Assembly (NCBI GenBank): GCA_002407845.1
Contig: DHPK01000010.1
Coordinates: forward strand, 1-7,007
DNA: 7,007 bases
Source: Leptolinea sp. UBA5366
GTDB lineage: Bacteria; Chloroflexota; Anaerolineae; Anaerolineales; Anaerolineaceae
Direction: 5' to 3'
Below the pieces are notes generated by a model. It did not search any database, had not been told where the DNA came from, and saw only the letters and a program-made list of their open reading frames with translations. The position numbers and the translations under genes were made by a program. Positions 1-6,118 of this stretch are shown here, one piece after another; the stretch's first letter is position 1; every line of letters begins with the position of its first letter.

Positions 1-434
1 GTGTTGTTGCCGACCAGATCCCAGTTGCCTTCGTCCGTATAAAATTTCATTGCGAATCCGCGGATATCCCGTTCAGCATCCGCTGCACCGCGTTCGCCAG
101 CGACAGTCGAGAAACGCACGAACATCTCGGTTTCCTTGCCGATTTCCGCAAAGATACTGGCTTTTGACCAGCGCGTGATGTCATGAGTGACCTTGAAGAC
201 GCCAAAAGCGCCCGAACCTTTCGCATGCATGCGCCGTTCTGGAATCACTTCGCGATCAAAATGAGCCATTTTTTCCAAATACCAGGCGTCCTGGAGCATA
301 ACCGAACCCCGTTTGCCAGCGGTCTGGATGTTTTCGTTATGGGCAATGGGGCGTCCCGTCGTTGAAGTCAGCGGCTTCTTGGGTTCGGCATTGCGTCCAT
401 CATTAATTTTATTATTCTCTTTATTTTCAGCCAT
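1..434 (-). CDS. katA: Heme catalase, N-terminal part (runs off left edge)
   Basis: This is a monofunctional heme catalase, which turns hydrogen peroxide into water and oxygen in the cytoplasm. The 144 visible residues begin with a polar tail of about 20 residues. Family signatures follow: PLTSTTGRPIAHNEN (21-35), LLQDAWYLEK-like VMLQDAWYLEKMAHFDRE (45-62), and IPERRMHAKGSGAFG (64-78), whose His70 is the distal catalytic histidine. Next come RFSTVAGERGAADAERD (107-123) and the DLVGNN stretch ending the fragment, whose first Asn (143) is the catalytic asparagine. The family is usually about 480-500 residues, so some 70% lies left of the window. The ATG at 434 is preceded by AAAGGAG at good spacing. 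The gene is divergent from an HxlR-type regulator, and the shared upstream region carries a promoter and an inverted repeat (see those entries). The identification is very secure. The subtype (small-subunit, katA-like) is inferred from the N-terminus only. Confidence 0.96.
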   Translation of the reverse strand, partial: MAENKENNKINDGRNAEPKKPLTSTTGRPIAHNENIQTAGKRGSVMLQDAWYLEKMAHFDREVIPERRMHAKGSGAFGVFKVTHDITRWSKASIFAEIGKETEMFVRFSTVAGERGAADAERDIRGFAMKFYTDEGNWDLVGNN

Positions 435-490
435 AATTATCTCCTTTTTTCAAAAATTCAGATTACACTTTATTTATTCGAATCGTTAAA

Positions 491-519
491 ATTCTAATGG
501 ATAAAATTAATTAAAACAA
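491..519 (-). promoter_or_regulatory. Probable catalase promoter (sigma-70/A type)
   Basis: Reading the minus strand, a TTGTTT -35 box (519-514) is followed by a 17-base A/T-rich spacer and a TAGAAT -10 box (496-491; five of six match TATAAT). Transcription would start near 484, giving a leader of about 50 bases to the catalase ATG at 434. The -35 match is only three of six, which suits a promoter that needs or is controlled by a regulator. Boxes and spacing are seen directly; activity is inferred. Confidence 0.5.
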
Positions 520-536
520 CGAACACATTTGTTCGT
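519..536. promoter_or_regulatory. Inverted repeat, candidate operator between regulator and catalase
   Basis: The sequence ACGAACA-CATT-TGTTCGT is a perfect 7-base inverted repeat around a 4-base spacer. It lies between the divergent catalase and HxlR-type genes. Its left edge shares one base with the catalase -35 box. Its right edge lies 4 bases before the ribosome site of the regulator gene. HxlR-family proteins bind as dimers to inverted repeats, often next to their own gene, so this is the natural binding site for the neighbouring regulator. A protein bound here could govern both genes. A second, shorter palindrome, ATTCGAAT, lies at 476-483 near the predicted catalase start site. Confidence 0.45.
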
Positions 537-550
537 GGCTGGAGGGGATA

Positions 551-859
551 ATGATTGTAATTGAGAAAGGACATGAGATGATTCAGGGGCTGGTCGGTTC
601 GCGCTGGGTGCCGGAAATCCTTTTTTCAATTGAAAAAGGCTGCTCCCGCTACAGTGAGATCGAAAGTGATATTCAGGATATCAGCCACACCGAACTGCAG
701 CGCAAACTGAAAATGCTGGTTGAAAAGAACGTGCTCCTAAAAACCGAAAGCAGCAATCAGACTGATTATCATCTGACGATGTTCGGAGATGACATGGTTC
801 ACATCTTCCATCACTTTGAAGACCTGTCGATCAAATACAGCCAGCCTGACCTTTACTAA
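551..859 (+). CDS. HxlR-type winged-helix transcriptional regulator
   Basis: This 102-residue protein is a small DNA-binding regulator of the HxlR family (the group of YodB and HypR). Family landmarks are GLVGSRWVPEILFSIEKG (13-30, matching the usual 'GGKWxxxILxxL'), the recognition-helix stretch ISHTELQRKLKMLVEKNVL (44-62, matching 'IsxkxLxxxLkxLexxGli'), and the wing plus YHLTMFGDDM (73-82, matching 'YxLTxxG'). There is almost no N-terminal extension before the fold, and the usual redox-sensing N-terminal cysteine is absent. The only cysteine is Cys31, in the segment after the first helix. GGAGGGG at 541-547 sits just before the ATG at 551. The gene faces away from catalase across a 116-base control region, so it probably controls catalase, itself, or both; this is inference. 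Its stop overlaps the stop of the YbaK gene on the other strand. The family call is firm; the inducer is unknown. Confidence 0.85.
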   Translation: MIVIEKGHEMIQGLVGSRWVPEILFSIEKGCSRYSEIESDIQDISHTELQRKLKMLVEKNVLLKTESSNQTDYHLTMFGDDMVHIFHHFEDLSIKYSQPDLY

Positions 860-1320
860 TCTTTGCAGACATCAACCCAGCCTGCGGCTGCTGAGCAGCG
901 TTCCAATTCCGCGGGCGTGAACCAGATGCAGCTGTTGGAAGTCCCCGCCGCCGGATAAACCACTTCAAACCGATTGAGTGATTTGTCCATAAACACGCGC
1001 ACACCCTCCTTGACCGCAAACGGACAGACCCCGCCGACAGCATGCCCGATGCGCAGCTCCGTTTCTTCCACTTTTAACATCTTTGGCTTTGTTCCAAACT
1101 GAGCCTTGAATTTATGATTATCGATTTTTTCATCCCCGGCAACCACGACCAGCACAGCCTCCCCTTTGACGTCAAAAGCGAGCGACTTTGCAATCATGCC
1201 CGGTTCACATCCCAGCACCTGCGCAGCAAGTTCGACCGTCGCGCTGGATGCGTCAAATTCCACAATGCGATCTGCGACCCCCAAAGGCTCCAAATAAGCT
1301 CTTACTTTTTCAATACTCAC
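856..1320 (-). CDS. ybaK: YbaK/EbsC-type aminoacyl-tRNA deacylase
   Basis: This 154-residue protein belongs to the YbaK/ProX-like trans-editing family, which removes wrongly attached amino acids from tRNA (Cys-tRNA(Pro) in the best-known member). It acts in the cytoplasm as a single domain. Visible signatures are the lysine of MIAKSLAF (Lys45, aligned with the family's catalytic lysine), VVVAGDEKID (58-67), the GGVCPFA loop (96-102), the VFMDKSL strand (109-115) and PAAGTSNSCIWFTPAEL (123-139). I chose the GTG at 1320 because AAAGGA lies 7 bases upstream and the family fold begins right there. An ATG at 1374 would add 18 unrelated residues, overlap the end of the SIR2 gene, and has a poor ribosome site. 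The gene lies 40 bases after SIR2 in the same direction, so it is probably co-transcribed. The exact substrate cannot be read from sequence. Confidence 0.9.
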   Translation of the reverse strand: MSIEKVRAYLEPLGVADRIVEFDASSATVELAAQVLGCEPGMIAKSLAFDVKGEAVLVVVAGDEKIDNHKFKAQFGTKPKMLKVEETELRIGHAVGGVCPFAVKEGVRVFMDKSLNRFEVVYPAAGTSNSCIWFTPAELERCSAAAGWVDVCKD

Positions 1321-1327
1321 AAATTTT

Positions 1328-1333
1328 TCCTTT
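1328..1333 (-). promoter_or_regulatory. Ribosome-binding site fixing the GTG start of the YbaK gene
   Basis: AAAGGA on the minus strand lies 7 bases before the GTG at 1320 and inside the gap after the SIR2 stop. It supports this GTG over the longer ATG reading at 1374. Confidence 0.65.
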
Positions 1334-1360
1334 ATTCCTTGTTGATCATCTCTTGCCTGG

Positions 1361-2104
1361 CTAATCCACTCCATCCATCAGCTCAGTCAGAATCTCTGCG
1401 ATATTCCCCTGAATCAGGTAATCAGCCTGACTGTCATAAGGGGTCGGATCACGGTTGATCAGAACCAGTTTGTTGCCGCAGTAATGCTGCAGCAGGCCGG
1501 CAGCCGGATAGACTACCAGCGAAGTGCCGCCAACGATCAAGACGTCCGCCGCTGAAATCAGATCAACTGCAGCCTGCAGCACGTCCCCGTCAAGCATCTC
1601 CTGATACAGAACGACATCCGGGCGGATGCTGCCCCGGCACACGCTGCAGCGCGGCGCTCTCTCAGATTTCATAATATCTGCCAGAGGATACGGTCTGCCA
1701 CAAGCTGTGCAGTAAAAGCGGGCAATATTGCCATGCAGCTCGATCACGTTTTCCGAACCGGCTTTTTGGTGCAGCCCGTCAATGTTCTGCGTAACGATGC
1801 CTTGCAGCCTGCCGAGCCGTTCAAGTCTGGCGAGGGCAATGTGCGCGGCGTTTGGCTTCGCATCCGGGAAAATCAGATTTTCACGCAAATTTTGAAAGAA
1901 CAGTTCCGGCTGGCTGACCAGAAAATCATGGCTCAGCATCTCTTCTGTCGAATACGCCGACTGTTGGACGCGATTATACAATCCATCGCTTGAACGAAAA
2001 TCGGGAATGTTCGACGCAGTTGAGACACCGGCACCGCCAAAAAAGACGATCTGCCGGCTTTGACGAATCAGTCCGCGGACAGTTTCTATCACTTCATTTT
2101 GCAT
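1361..2104 (-). CDS. cobB: SIR2-family NAD-dependent protein deacylase
   Basis: This 247-residue sirtuin uses NAD+ to remove acetyl or other acyl groups from lysines of cytoplasmic proteins, releasing nicotinamide and O-acyl-ADP-ribose. All core motifs are present: the NAD loop GAGVSTASNIPDFRS (24-38), TQNIDGLHQKAG (105-116), the catalytic histidine in ELHG (His124), a four-cysteine zinc site (Cys132, Cys135, Cys153, Cys156), GTSLVVYPAA (193-202) and NRD (217-219). The length is that of a normal bacterial enzyme with no extra domain. The ATG at 2104 is forced because an in-frame TGA lies three codons upstream; its ribosome site is weak (GAGTG region). The serine hydrolase gene ends 57 bases upstream and the YbaK gene follows 40 bases downstream, suggesting co-transcription. 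The preferred acyl group is unknown. The function is firm; the symbol is by family homology. Confidence 0.95.
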   Translation of the reverse strand: MQNEVIETVRGLIRQSRQIVFFGGAGVSTASNIPDFRSSDGLYNRVQQSAYSTEEMLSHDFLVSQPELFFQNLRENLIFPDAKPNAAHIALARLERLGRLQGIVTQNIDGLHQKAGSENVIELHGNIARFYCTACGRPYPLADIMKSERAPRCSVCRGSIRPDVVLYQEMLDGDVLQAAVDLISAADVLIVGGTSLVVYPAAGLLQHYCGNKLVLINRDPTPYDSQADYLIQGNIAEILTELMDGVD

Positions 2105-2161
2105 GGCATTTCACTCTGCAGTCCAAATACCGCTGCTTTAATTTCAGAGAAATACACCTGT

Positions 2162-3982
2162 TCATCCTGCTTTAGCCTCACTTTCAGGCAGTTTCTTCAC
2201 GTCGTCTTCTTTCTCGCTCAGGGTGCCCAAAATCAGCGGATCAAGCGTAGCGCGCACCAATTCTAAAACAAGATCCGGACTGACCCGATTGTTAAACGCA
2301 TTGGTGAGGAAATTATCCGAGCTGTCTGTCAGGACATACCGCAGCCCTTTGACAATCAGCTTGATTCCCGGCGTCTCCCCCCATTTCGTCTCGATGCGGT
2401 CATCCTTAAAAAAGATCTTGATTTTTCGCCGAACAGCTTCTTCGATGAAAGCGATATCTAACTTCAGCGTCAAATTGCCATCCTCGTTATATGCAAACTC
2501 CCCCTGCGTCGCAACCAAATAGGATTCACCGTTGATCCGCACTTCCGATACTGGCGCCTTTCCAAAGCCGATCAGCAGCTTGATTTCATCCCCCCCTTCA
2601 TAAAAAGTGACATAAAACCCGCTGCGTTCTTTTTGGAAGGAAAGCGCTCGCACGCCGTAAGTGAAATTGTTATGAAAGACCTGGAGCATCAGCGGATATA
2701 ATCCAGCACGAACCGATTCCAAGTCATAGGACTTTTTATTCAGCAATTTTTTATACTGATTTTCAACCGTGCTTTCAATCCGCTCCTGCGTTTGTTTTTT
2801 CAGATTATCTAGACTGAAAATCGGGACGGTCTGACTGCCATCAATGGTTTCAGCCTCAGTTTTCTTCAAGGCTTCATACTGTTTTTTATTCGCAGGCAAT
2901 TTGTCAGCCGGCTGATAGCCCACCCCAAAATACTTTTGGACGGTATCAATGATCAGGCTGTTTTGGAACAATTCATTGCTGCCGGCGTTAGTAACGATCA
3001 ACATGTCAATATCCGGATAGGCAATCAGGTTCTGCCCCAGCATGCCGTTGAACGCAAATCCGCCCGGCCGGTCAGCGGTCCAAACATGAAAGCCGTAACC
3101 GTTGCCGGCATCTGCGGGAACCTCGACCTGTTTTCGGGTCATCTCTGCCAGCCAGTCTTGGGAAATAATCTGCTCACCCTGCCAGCTGCCGTGCTGCAGC
3201 ATCATCTGACCGATTTTCGCGACGTCCTCCGGGCAGATAAAGAGCCCCCAGCCGCCTTTGGTGATCCCCTTGGGGCAGCTTTCCCAGAACACATTGCTGA
3301 TCCCCAACGGCTTCCACAGCCTTGGCGCCAGGAAATCCATCATGCTCTCGCCGGTGACCTGGGTGACAATTGCGGACAACATGTAAGAATTCAGGCTGTT
3401 ATAGTCAAAAACTGTGCCCGGTGTTCCGCTGACCATCGAGGACAGATAACTTTTCACCCAATTATCTCCGCTGAACACGCCCGATTCATGAAAATCGACC
3501 CCGCTGGTCATCGTCAGCAAATGTTCGATTGTGACATTCCGCTGAAGAATCGATTGAATCATCCGGCTGCTTCGATTCTTGAAAAAGCCGGTGATCGGAT
3601 CAGTAAGCTTCAGTTTTCCGTCATCAACCAGCATGCCGACAGCCAGACCAGTAATGCTTTTGCACAGGGAATAGCTGGCATGCCAGACGCCCGTTTTATA
3701 GGGGTAGAAACTGCATTCGCTGATCACGCTGCCATGCCGGACGATCATCAGCTGATGCATGTCAAGCGCCGGATATCCCGCCAATTCCCGAATCATCGCG
3801 GCGATCATCGCTGATGAAACTCCCTGCGCCTCCGGTGTGGACCGCGGCAGCGGCTGAGCATTTTTTGCCCCCAGCGGGAACGCTGGTTTTTGTGGCGTAA
3901 AGGTGGTTTTCGCAATAGAGCCGGTCTTTCCGTTCATCAGGCTCCACAACAATTCCGCAGCAAACAATTGATCAAATCCCAT
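2162..3982 (-). CDS. Beta-lactamase-fold serine hydrolase with extra C-terminal region
   Basis: This 606-residue protein has a class C beta-lactamase/penicillin-binding-protein-like domain (about 45-355), the COG1680 type of esterase/peptidase. The nucleophile motif SxxK is SLCK (Ser105, Lys108) within WHASYSLCKSITGLAVGML. The second motif is the tyrosine of FDYNSLNSY (Tyr194). The third element, usually a His-x-Gly or GHGGQ type, is FNGMLGQ (311-317). LLTMTSGVDFHESG (155-168) is also typical. The last 230 or so residues resemble no domain I recognise; they look beta-rich, with a charged linker (about 355-405) and NGESYLVATQGEF (466-478). No signal peptide or membrane segment is seen, so a cytoplasmic location is likely. 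I prefer the ATG at 3982, with GGAAGAGG 9 bases before it. A GTG at 4003 would add 7 residues but has its AGAAAGG touching the start. The gene heads the minus-strand group with SIR2 and YbaK. The substrate is unknown. Confidence 0.9.
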   Translation of the reverse strand: MGFDQLFAAELLWSLMNGKTGSIAKTTFTPQKPAFPLGAKNAQPLPRSTPEAQGVSSAMIAAMIRELAGYPALDMHQLMIVRHGSVISECSFYPYKTGVWHASYSLCKSITGLAVGMLVDDGKLKLTDPITGFFKNRSSRMIQSILQRNVTIEHLLTMTSGVDFHESGVFSGDNWVKSYLSSMVSGTPGTVFDYNSLNSYMLSAIVTQVTGESMMDFLAPRLWKPLGISNVFWESCPKGITKGGWGLFICPEDVAKIGQMMLQHGSWQGEQIISQDWLAEMTRKQVEVPADAGNGYGFHVWTADRPGGFAFNGMLGQNLIAYPDIDMLIVTNAGSNELFQNSLIIDTVQKYFGVGYQPADKLPANKKQYEALKKTEAETIDGSQTVPIFSLDNLKKQTQERIESTVENQYKKLLNKKSYDLESVRAGLYPLMLQVFHNNFTYGVRALSFQKERSGFYVTFYEGGDEIKLLIGFGKAPVSEVRINGESYLVATQGEFAYNEDGNLTLKLDIAFIEEAVRRKIKIFFKDDRIETKWGETPGIKLIVKGLRYVLTDSSDNFLTNAFNNRVSPDLVLELVRATLDPLILGTLSEKEDDVKKLPESEAKAG

Positions 3983-3991
3983 TCTGGTTAA

Positions 3992-3999
3992 CCTCTTCC
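3992..3999 (-). promoter_or_regulatory. Ribosome-binding site deciding the serine hydrolase start
   Basis: GGAAGAGG on the minus strand lies 9 bases before the ATG at 3982. The alternative GTG at 4003 has no properly spaced site. Confidence 0.55.
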
Positions 4000-4003
4000 G
4001 CAC

Positions 4004-4236
4004 CTTTCTTCTAATACTTCCTTAAATTGTAAAAGCATTTCGCGATTCATTTTCTTTTCTTTGCTAAACCAATTCACTTTCGTTTAACCATAACGCAATA
4101 AACACGAACCGTTCCAGCGACCTTGCAATCTAAAAAATCTCTTTGATTTTCTGATCATGTTGTATATACAGGTATACTCCGATTATCAAATCACGGGTCG
4201 TGTCAAAGGATTTCCAGACACGAGACCTCTTTGATG
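4004..4236. other. Divergent intergenic control region, no gene
   Basis: This A/T-rich gap separates the serine hydrolase (leftwards) from the sugar dehydrogenase (rightwards) and should hold both promoters. On the plus strand the best -10 candidate is TATACT at 4173-4178, without a convincing -35 at the right distance. An alternative pairs TTGATT (4143-4148) with TATACA (4165-4170) at 16 bases. Short GTATA/TATAC arms (4162-4166 and 4173-4177) form a weak inverted repeat here. On the minus strand I found no convincing promoter for the hydrolase. No hairpin with a T-run or recognised riboswitch is visible. Confidence 0.4.
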
Positions 4237-4242
4237 AGGAGG
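4237..4242 (+). promoter_or_regulatory. Strong ribosome-binding site for the sugar dehydrogenase gene
   Basis: A perfect AGGAGG lies 8 bases before the ATG at 4251. It sets that ATG as the start, rather than the in-frame GTG at 4200, which would place 17 charged residues before the signal peptide. Confidence 0.8.
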
Positions 4243-4250
4243 AAAAGATC

Positions 4251-5465
4251 ATGAACACCATCAGAATGGGTAAAACCGCATCAATCATTCTGCTTTTTAT
4301 CGCACTGCTTTCACCCGGATTTTTCGCGGCAGCACAAACATTGCCGCCGGTCGAGTCCGCTCCACCGAATACAGCCTATCAACCGGCTTTTAAGGGGCAG
4401 ACGCGCGCACCGGGAATTCAGACCGAGACGCCCTATCAGGTCACAATCCTTTCCACGAAATTGCGCCAGCCATGGGGAATCACTGCGCTGCCGGACGGGC
4501 GGTTGATCATCACTGAAAAAAGCGGAACGCTGCGGATTGCCAATGGCGACGGCAGCCTCAGCAGTCCAATCGGAGGATTCCCCGCGCTCGATGATCGCCG
4601 TCAGGGCGGTTTGCTTGACGTTGGGCTGTCCCCGGATTTTGAATCCAGCCGCATGCTTTACTTCACGCTGGCAGAACTGAATGCGGAAGGGTCGCTGACC
4701 GCGGTAGGCCGCGGCAGACTTGCGGAAGATGAGAGCCAAATTGAGAATTTTGAAATTATTTACCGCGCAATCCCCTATTTCAATAACAGCATGCATTTTG
4801 GCAGCCGCCTTGTTTTTGCCAGTGACGGCACGCTGTTTGTTTCCACCGGTGAGCGCTCCGATTTGGCAACCCGCCCAATGGCACAGATGCTGGACAACGG
4901 ATATGGGAAAATCGTCCGTCTCACTACGGACGGTCAGCCAGCGCCAGGCAACCCGTTTCTGAACCAGCCCGGAATACTGCCTGAAATTTTCAGTTACGGT
5001 CATCGCAACGGACAGGGACTGGCAATTCATCCGGTAACGGGTGAATTATGGCAGAGCGAAATGGGACCGCGCGGCGGGGATGAACTGAATCTGATTTTAC
5101 CAGGTGTCAACTATGGCTGGCCGATCATCAGCTATGGTATCGAATACAGCGGTGCGCTGATTGGTGCGGGCATCACGCGGCAGGATGGCATGCAGCAGCC
5201 AGTTTACTATTGGGATCCGGTTCTGGCTCCAAGCGGGATGACTTTTTATGCTTCGGAAACGATACCTGAATGGCAGAATAACCTGTTCATCGGCGGACTT
5301 GCCAGCAAGCATATCAGCCGGCTGGTGCTCGATGGGCAGAAAGTCATTGGAGAAGAACGGCTGCTTTCAGGCGAAGGGCAGCGATTCCGCGATCTGGCTG
5401 AAGGCAGCGATGGCGCGCTGTATGCAGTGACTGACGAGGGGCGGCTCTATCGGATCGGGAGATAA
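4251..5465 (+). CDS. yliI: Exported PQQ-dependent aldose sugar dehydrogenase homologue (YliI/Asd type)
   Basis: This 404-residue protein is a six-bladed beta-propeller of the soluble glucose/sorbosone dehydrogenase family. Its best-known relative is E. coli YliI, which oxidises aldoses to lactones using the PQQ cofactor. A Sec signal peptide covers residues 1 to about 28: a positive start, a hydrophobic core IILLFIALL, and a likely cut after FFAAA before QT. Family landmarks are LRQPWGITALPDGRL (71-85), RQGGLLDVGLSPDF (117-130), MHFGSRLVF (181-189) with His182 matching the catalytic histidine, GERSD (200-204), SYGHRNGQGLAI (248-259), EMGPRGGDELN (270-280), NYGWP (287-291) and YWDP (320-323). 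It lacks the heme domain that some relatives carry. The start is set by AGGAGG upstream. The gene stands alone, divergent from the hydrolase and convergent with DUF3788. No PQQ synthesis gene is in the window, so the cofactor may be scavenged or the protein may have another role. Confidence 0.9.
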   Translation: MNTIRMGKTASIILLFIALLSPGFFAAAQTLPPVESAPPNTAYQPAFKGQTRAPGIQTETPYQVTILSTKLRQPWGITALPDGRLIITEKSGTLRIANGDGSLSSPIGGFPALDDRRQGGLLDVGLSPDFESSRMLYFTLAELNAEGSLTAVGRGRLAEDESQIENFEIIYRAIPYFNNSMHFGSRLVFASDGTLFVSTGERSDLATRPMAQMLDNGYGKIVRLTTDGQPAPGNPFLNQPGILPEIFSYGHRNGQGLAIHPVTGELWQSEMGPRGGDELNLILPGVNYGWPIISYGIEYSGALIGAGITRQDGMQQPVYYWDPVLAPSGMTFYASETIPEWQNNLFIGGLASKHISRLVLDGQKVIGEERLLSGEGQRFRDLAEGSDGALYAVTDEGRLYRIGR

Positions 5466-5471
5466 CATTCG

Positions 5472-5894
5472 CTATCGGCTGTCGCGCCGAATCTGAATGA
5501 GTTGCAGCGTATCCCGATACAAAGCATCGTCTTCGCGCAAGTCAATCATGAGCCACCGCTGACCGTTCCCCTCTCGAGATGCATGATAGATCTCGGACAT
5601 CTTCGGAGAAAATTGCGATGCCATCTGTTCGACACGCTCTTTCTGCTTTCGTCCGATGACGACCAGCACTGTGAACGTATGCTTTCTTGGATAGATGACG
5701 CATAATGCCCGACCCGCTTTGCGAAATTTCACGTTCCATCCGGCTGCCAGCGTGTCACCGCTGTACTCGATCTTGCAAATCGGCTGATAGGTCTCTGTAA
5801 GATGTTCACACAGCGCGTCAAACAATGGATTTCTGATGAATTCGCTCACTTCTTCTAAATTGGGTTCATAGTGCTTATTCATGATATCGATCAT
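5472..5894 (-). CDS. DUF3788 family protein
   Basis: This 140-residue soluble protein matches the DUF3788 family, whose function is unknown. The characteristic core is visible: AGWNVKFRKAGRALCVIYPR (51-70), the hydrophobic strand FTVLVVIGRK (74-83) and the C-terminal GNGQRWLMIDLREDDALY (109-126). There is no signal peptide, membrane segment or metal-site pattern. I keep the ATG at 5894 because AAAGGATGG lies upstream at about 10 bases. A second ATG at 5882 lacks any ribosome site but would still preserve the domain. The stop lies 6 bases from the stop of the sugar dehydrogenase, which converges on it. The gene lies downstream of metK in the same direction but behind a strong terminator, so it is probably transcribed on its own. 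Family assignment rests on recognised motif flavour, not a search. Confidence 0.75.
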   Translation of the reverse strand: MIDIMNKHYEPNLEEVSEFIRNPLFDALCEHLTETYQPICKIEYSGDTLAAGWNVKFRKAGRALCVIYPRKHTFTVLVVIGRKQKERVEQMASQFSPKMSEIYHASREGNGQRWLMIDLREDDALYRDTLQLIQIRRDSR

Positions 5895-6118
5895 CTCAAA
5901 ACCATCCTTTCCAGATATTTATCGTGCAAACCAACTTATTTCATCCCATTAATCGTTGTCGAAATCAGCTTTCATGCTTTGGCGAATTAAAGCGAAACAC
6001 CATCCAAACTAAGTATGGCATAAACTTGAAATCGTGTTGCAGAACACCAACCGCCGAAGACAACAAATCGCAGCTGGAATTAAAACGAACGCTTATCTAT
6101 CAATAGATCAGCCAAAAC
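5895..6118. other. Gene-free gap upstream of the DUF3788 gene
   Basis: This 224-base A/T-leaning stretch lies between the DUF3788 start and the metK terminator. Short open frames on the plus strand lack ribosome sites and resemble nothing known. It should contain the DUF3788 promoter, but I see no clear -35/-10 pair. No tRNA, repeat or structured RNA was recognised. Confidence 0.5.

Noticed and set aside
183..365. 60-codon plus-strand frame at the left edge
   Set aside because: It is antisense to the clearly identified catalase coding sequence.
470..505. Possible PerR box upstream of catalase
   Set aside because: The A/T-rich stretch with TTAGAAT only partly resembles TTATAAT-N-ATTATAA. The right arm fits poorly, so it was not called.
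2936..3814. A 292-codon open frame on the plus strand
   Set aside because: It lies wholly antisense to the serine hydrolase, whose motifs are intact. It has no recognisable domain and is a by-product of the codon use on the other strand.
4003..4003. GTG start seven codons upstream for the serine hydrolase
   Set aside because: Its purine-rich stretch abuts the codon with no spacing, while the ATG at 3982 has GGAAGAGG at 9 bases.
4162..4177. GTATA/TATAC inverted repeat in front of the dehydrogenase gene
   Set aside because: The arms are only 5 bases in A/T-rich DNA, so it could easily be chance; it is mentioned only in the gap entry.
4311..5030. A 239-codon open frame on the minus strand
   Set aside because: It is antisense to the sugar dehydrogenase, whose family motifs continue throughout, and its translation resembles no protein I recognise.
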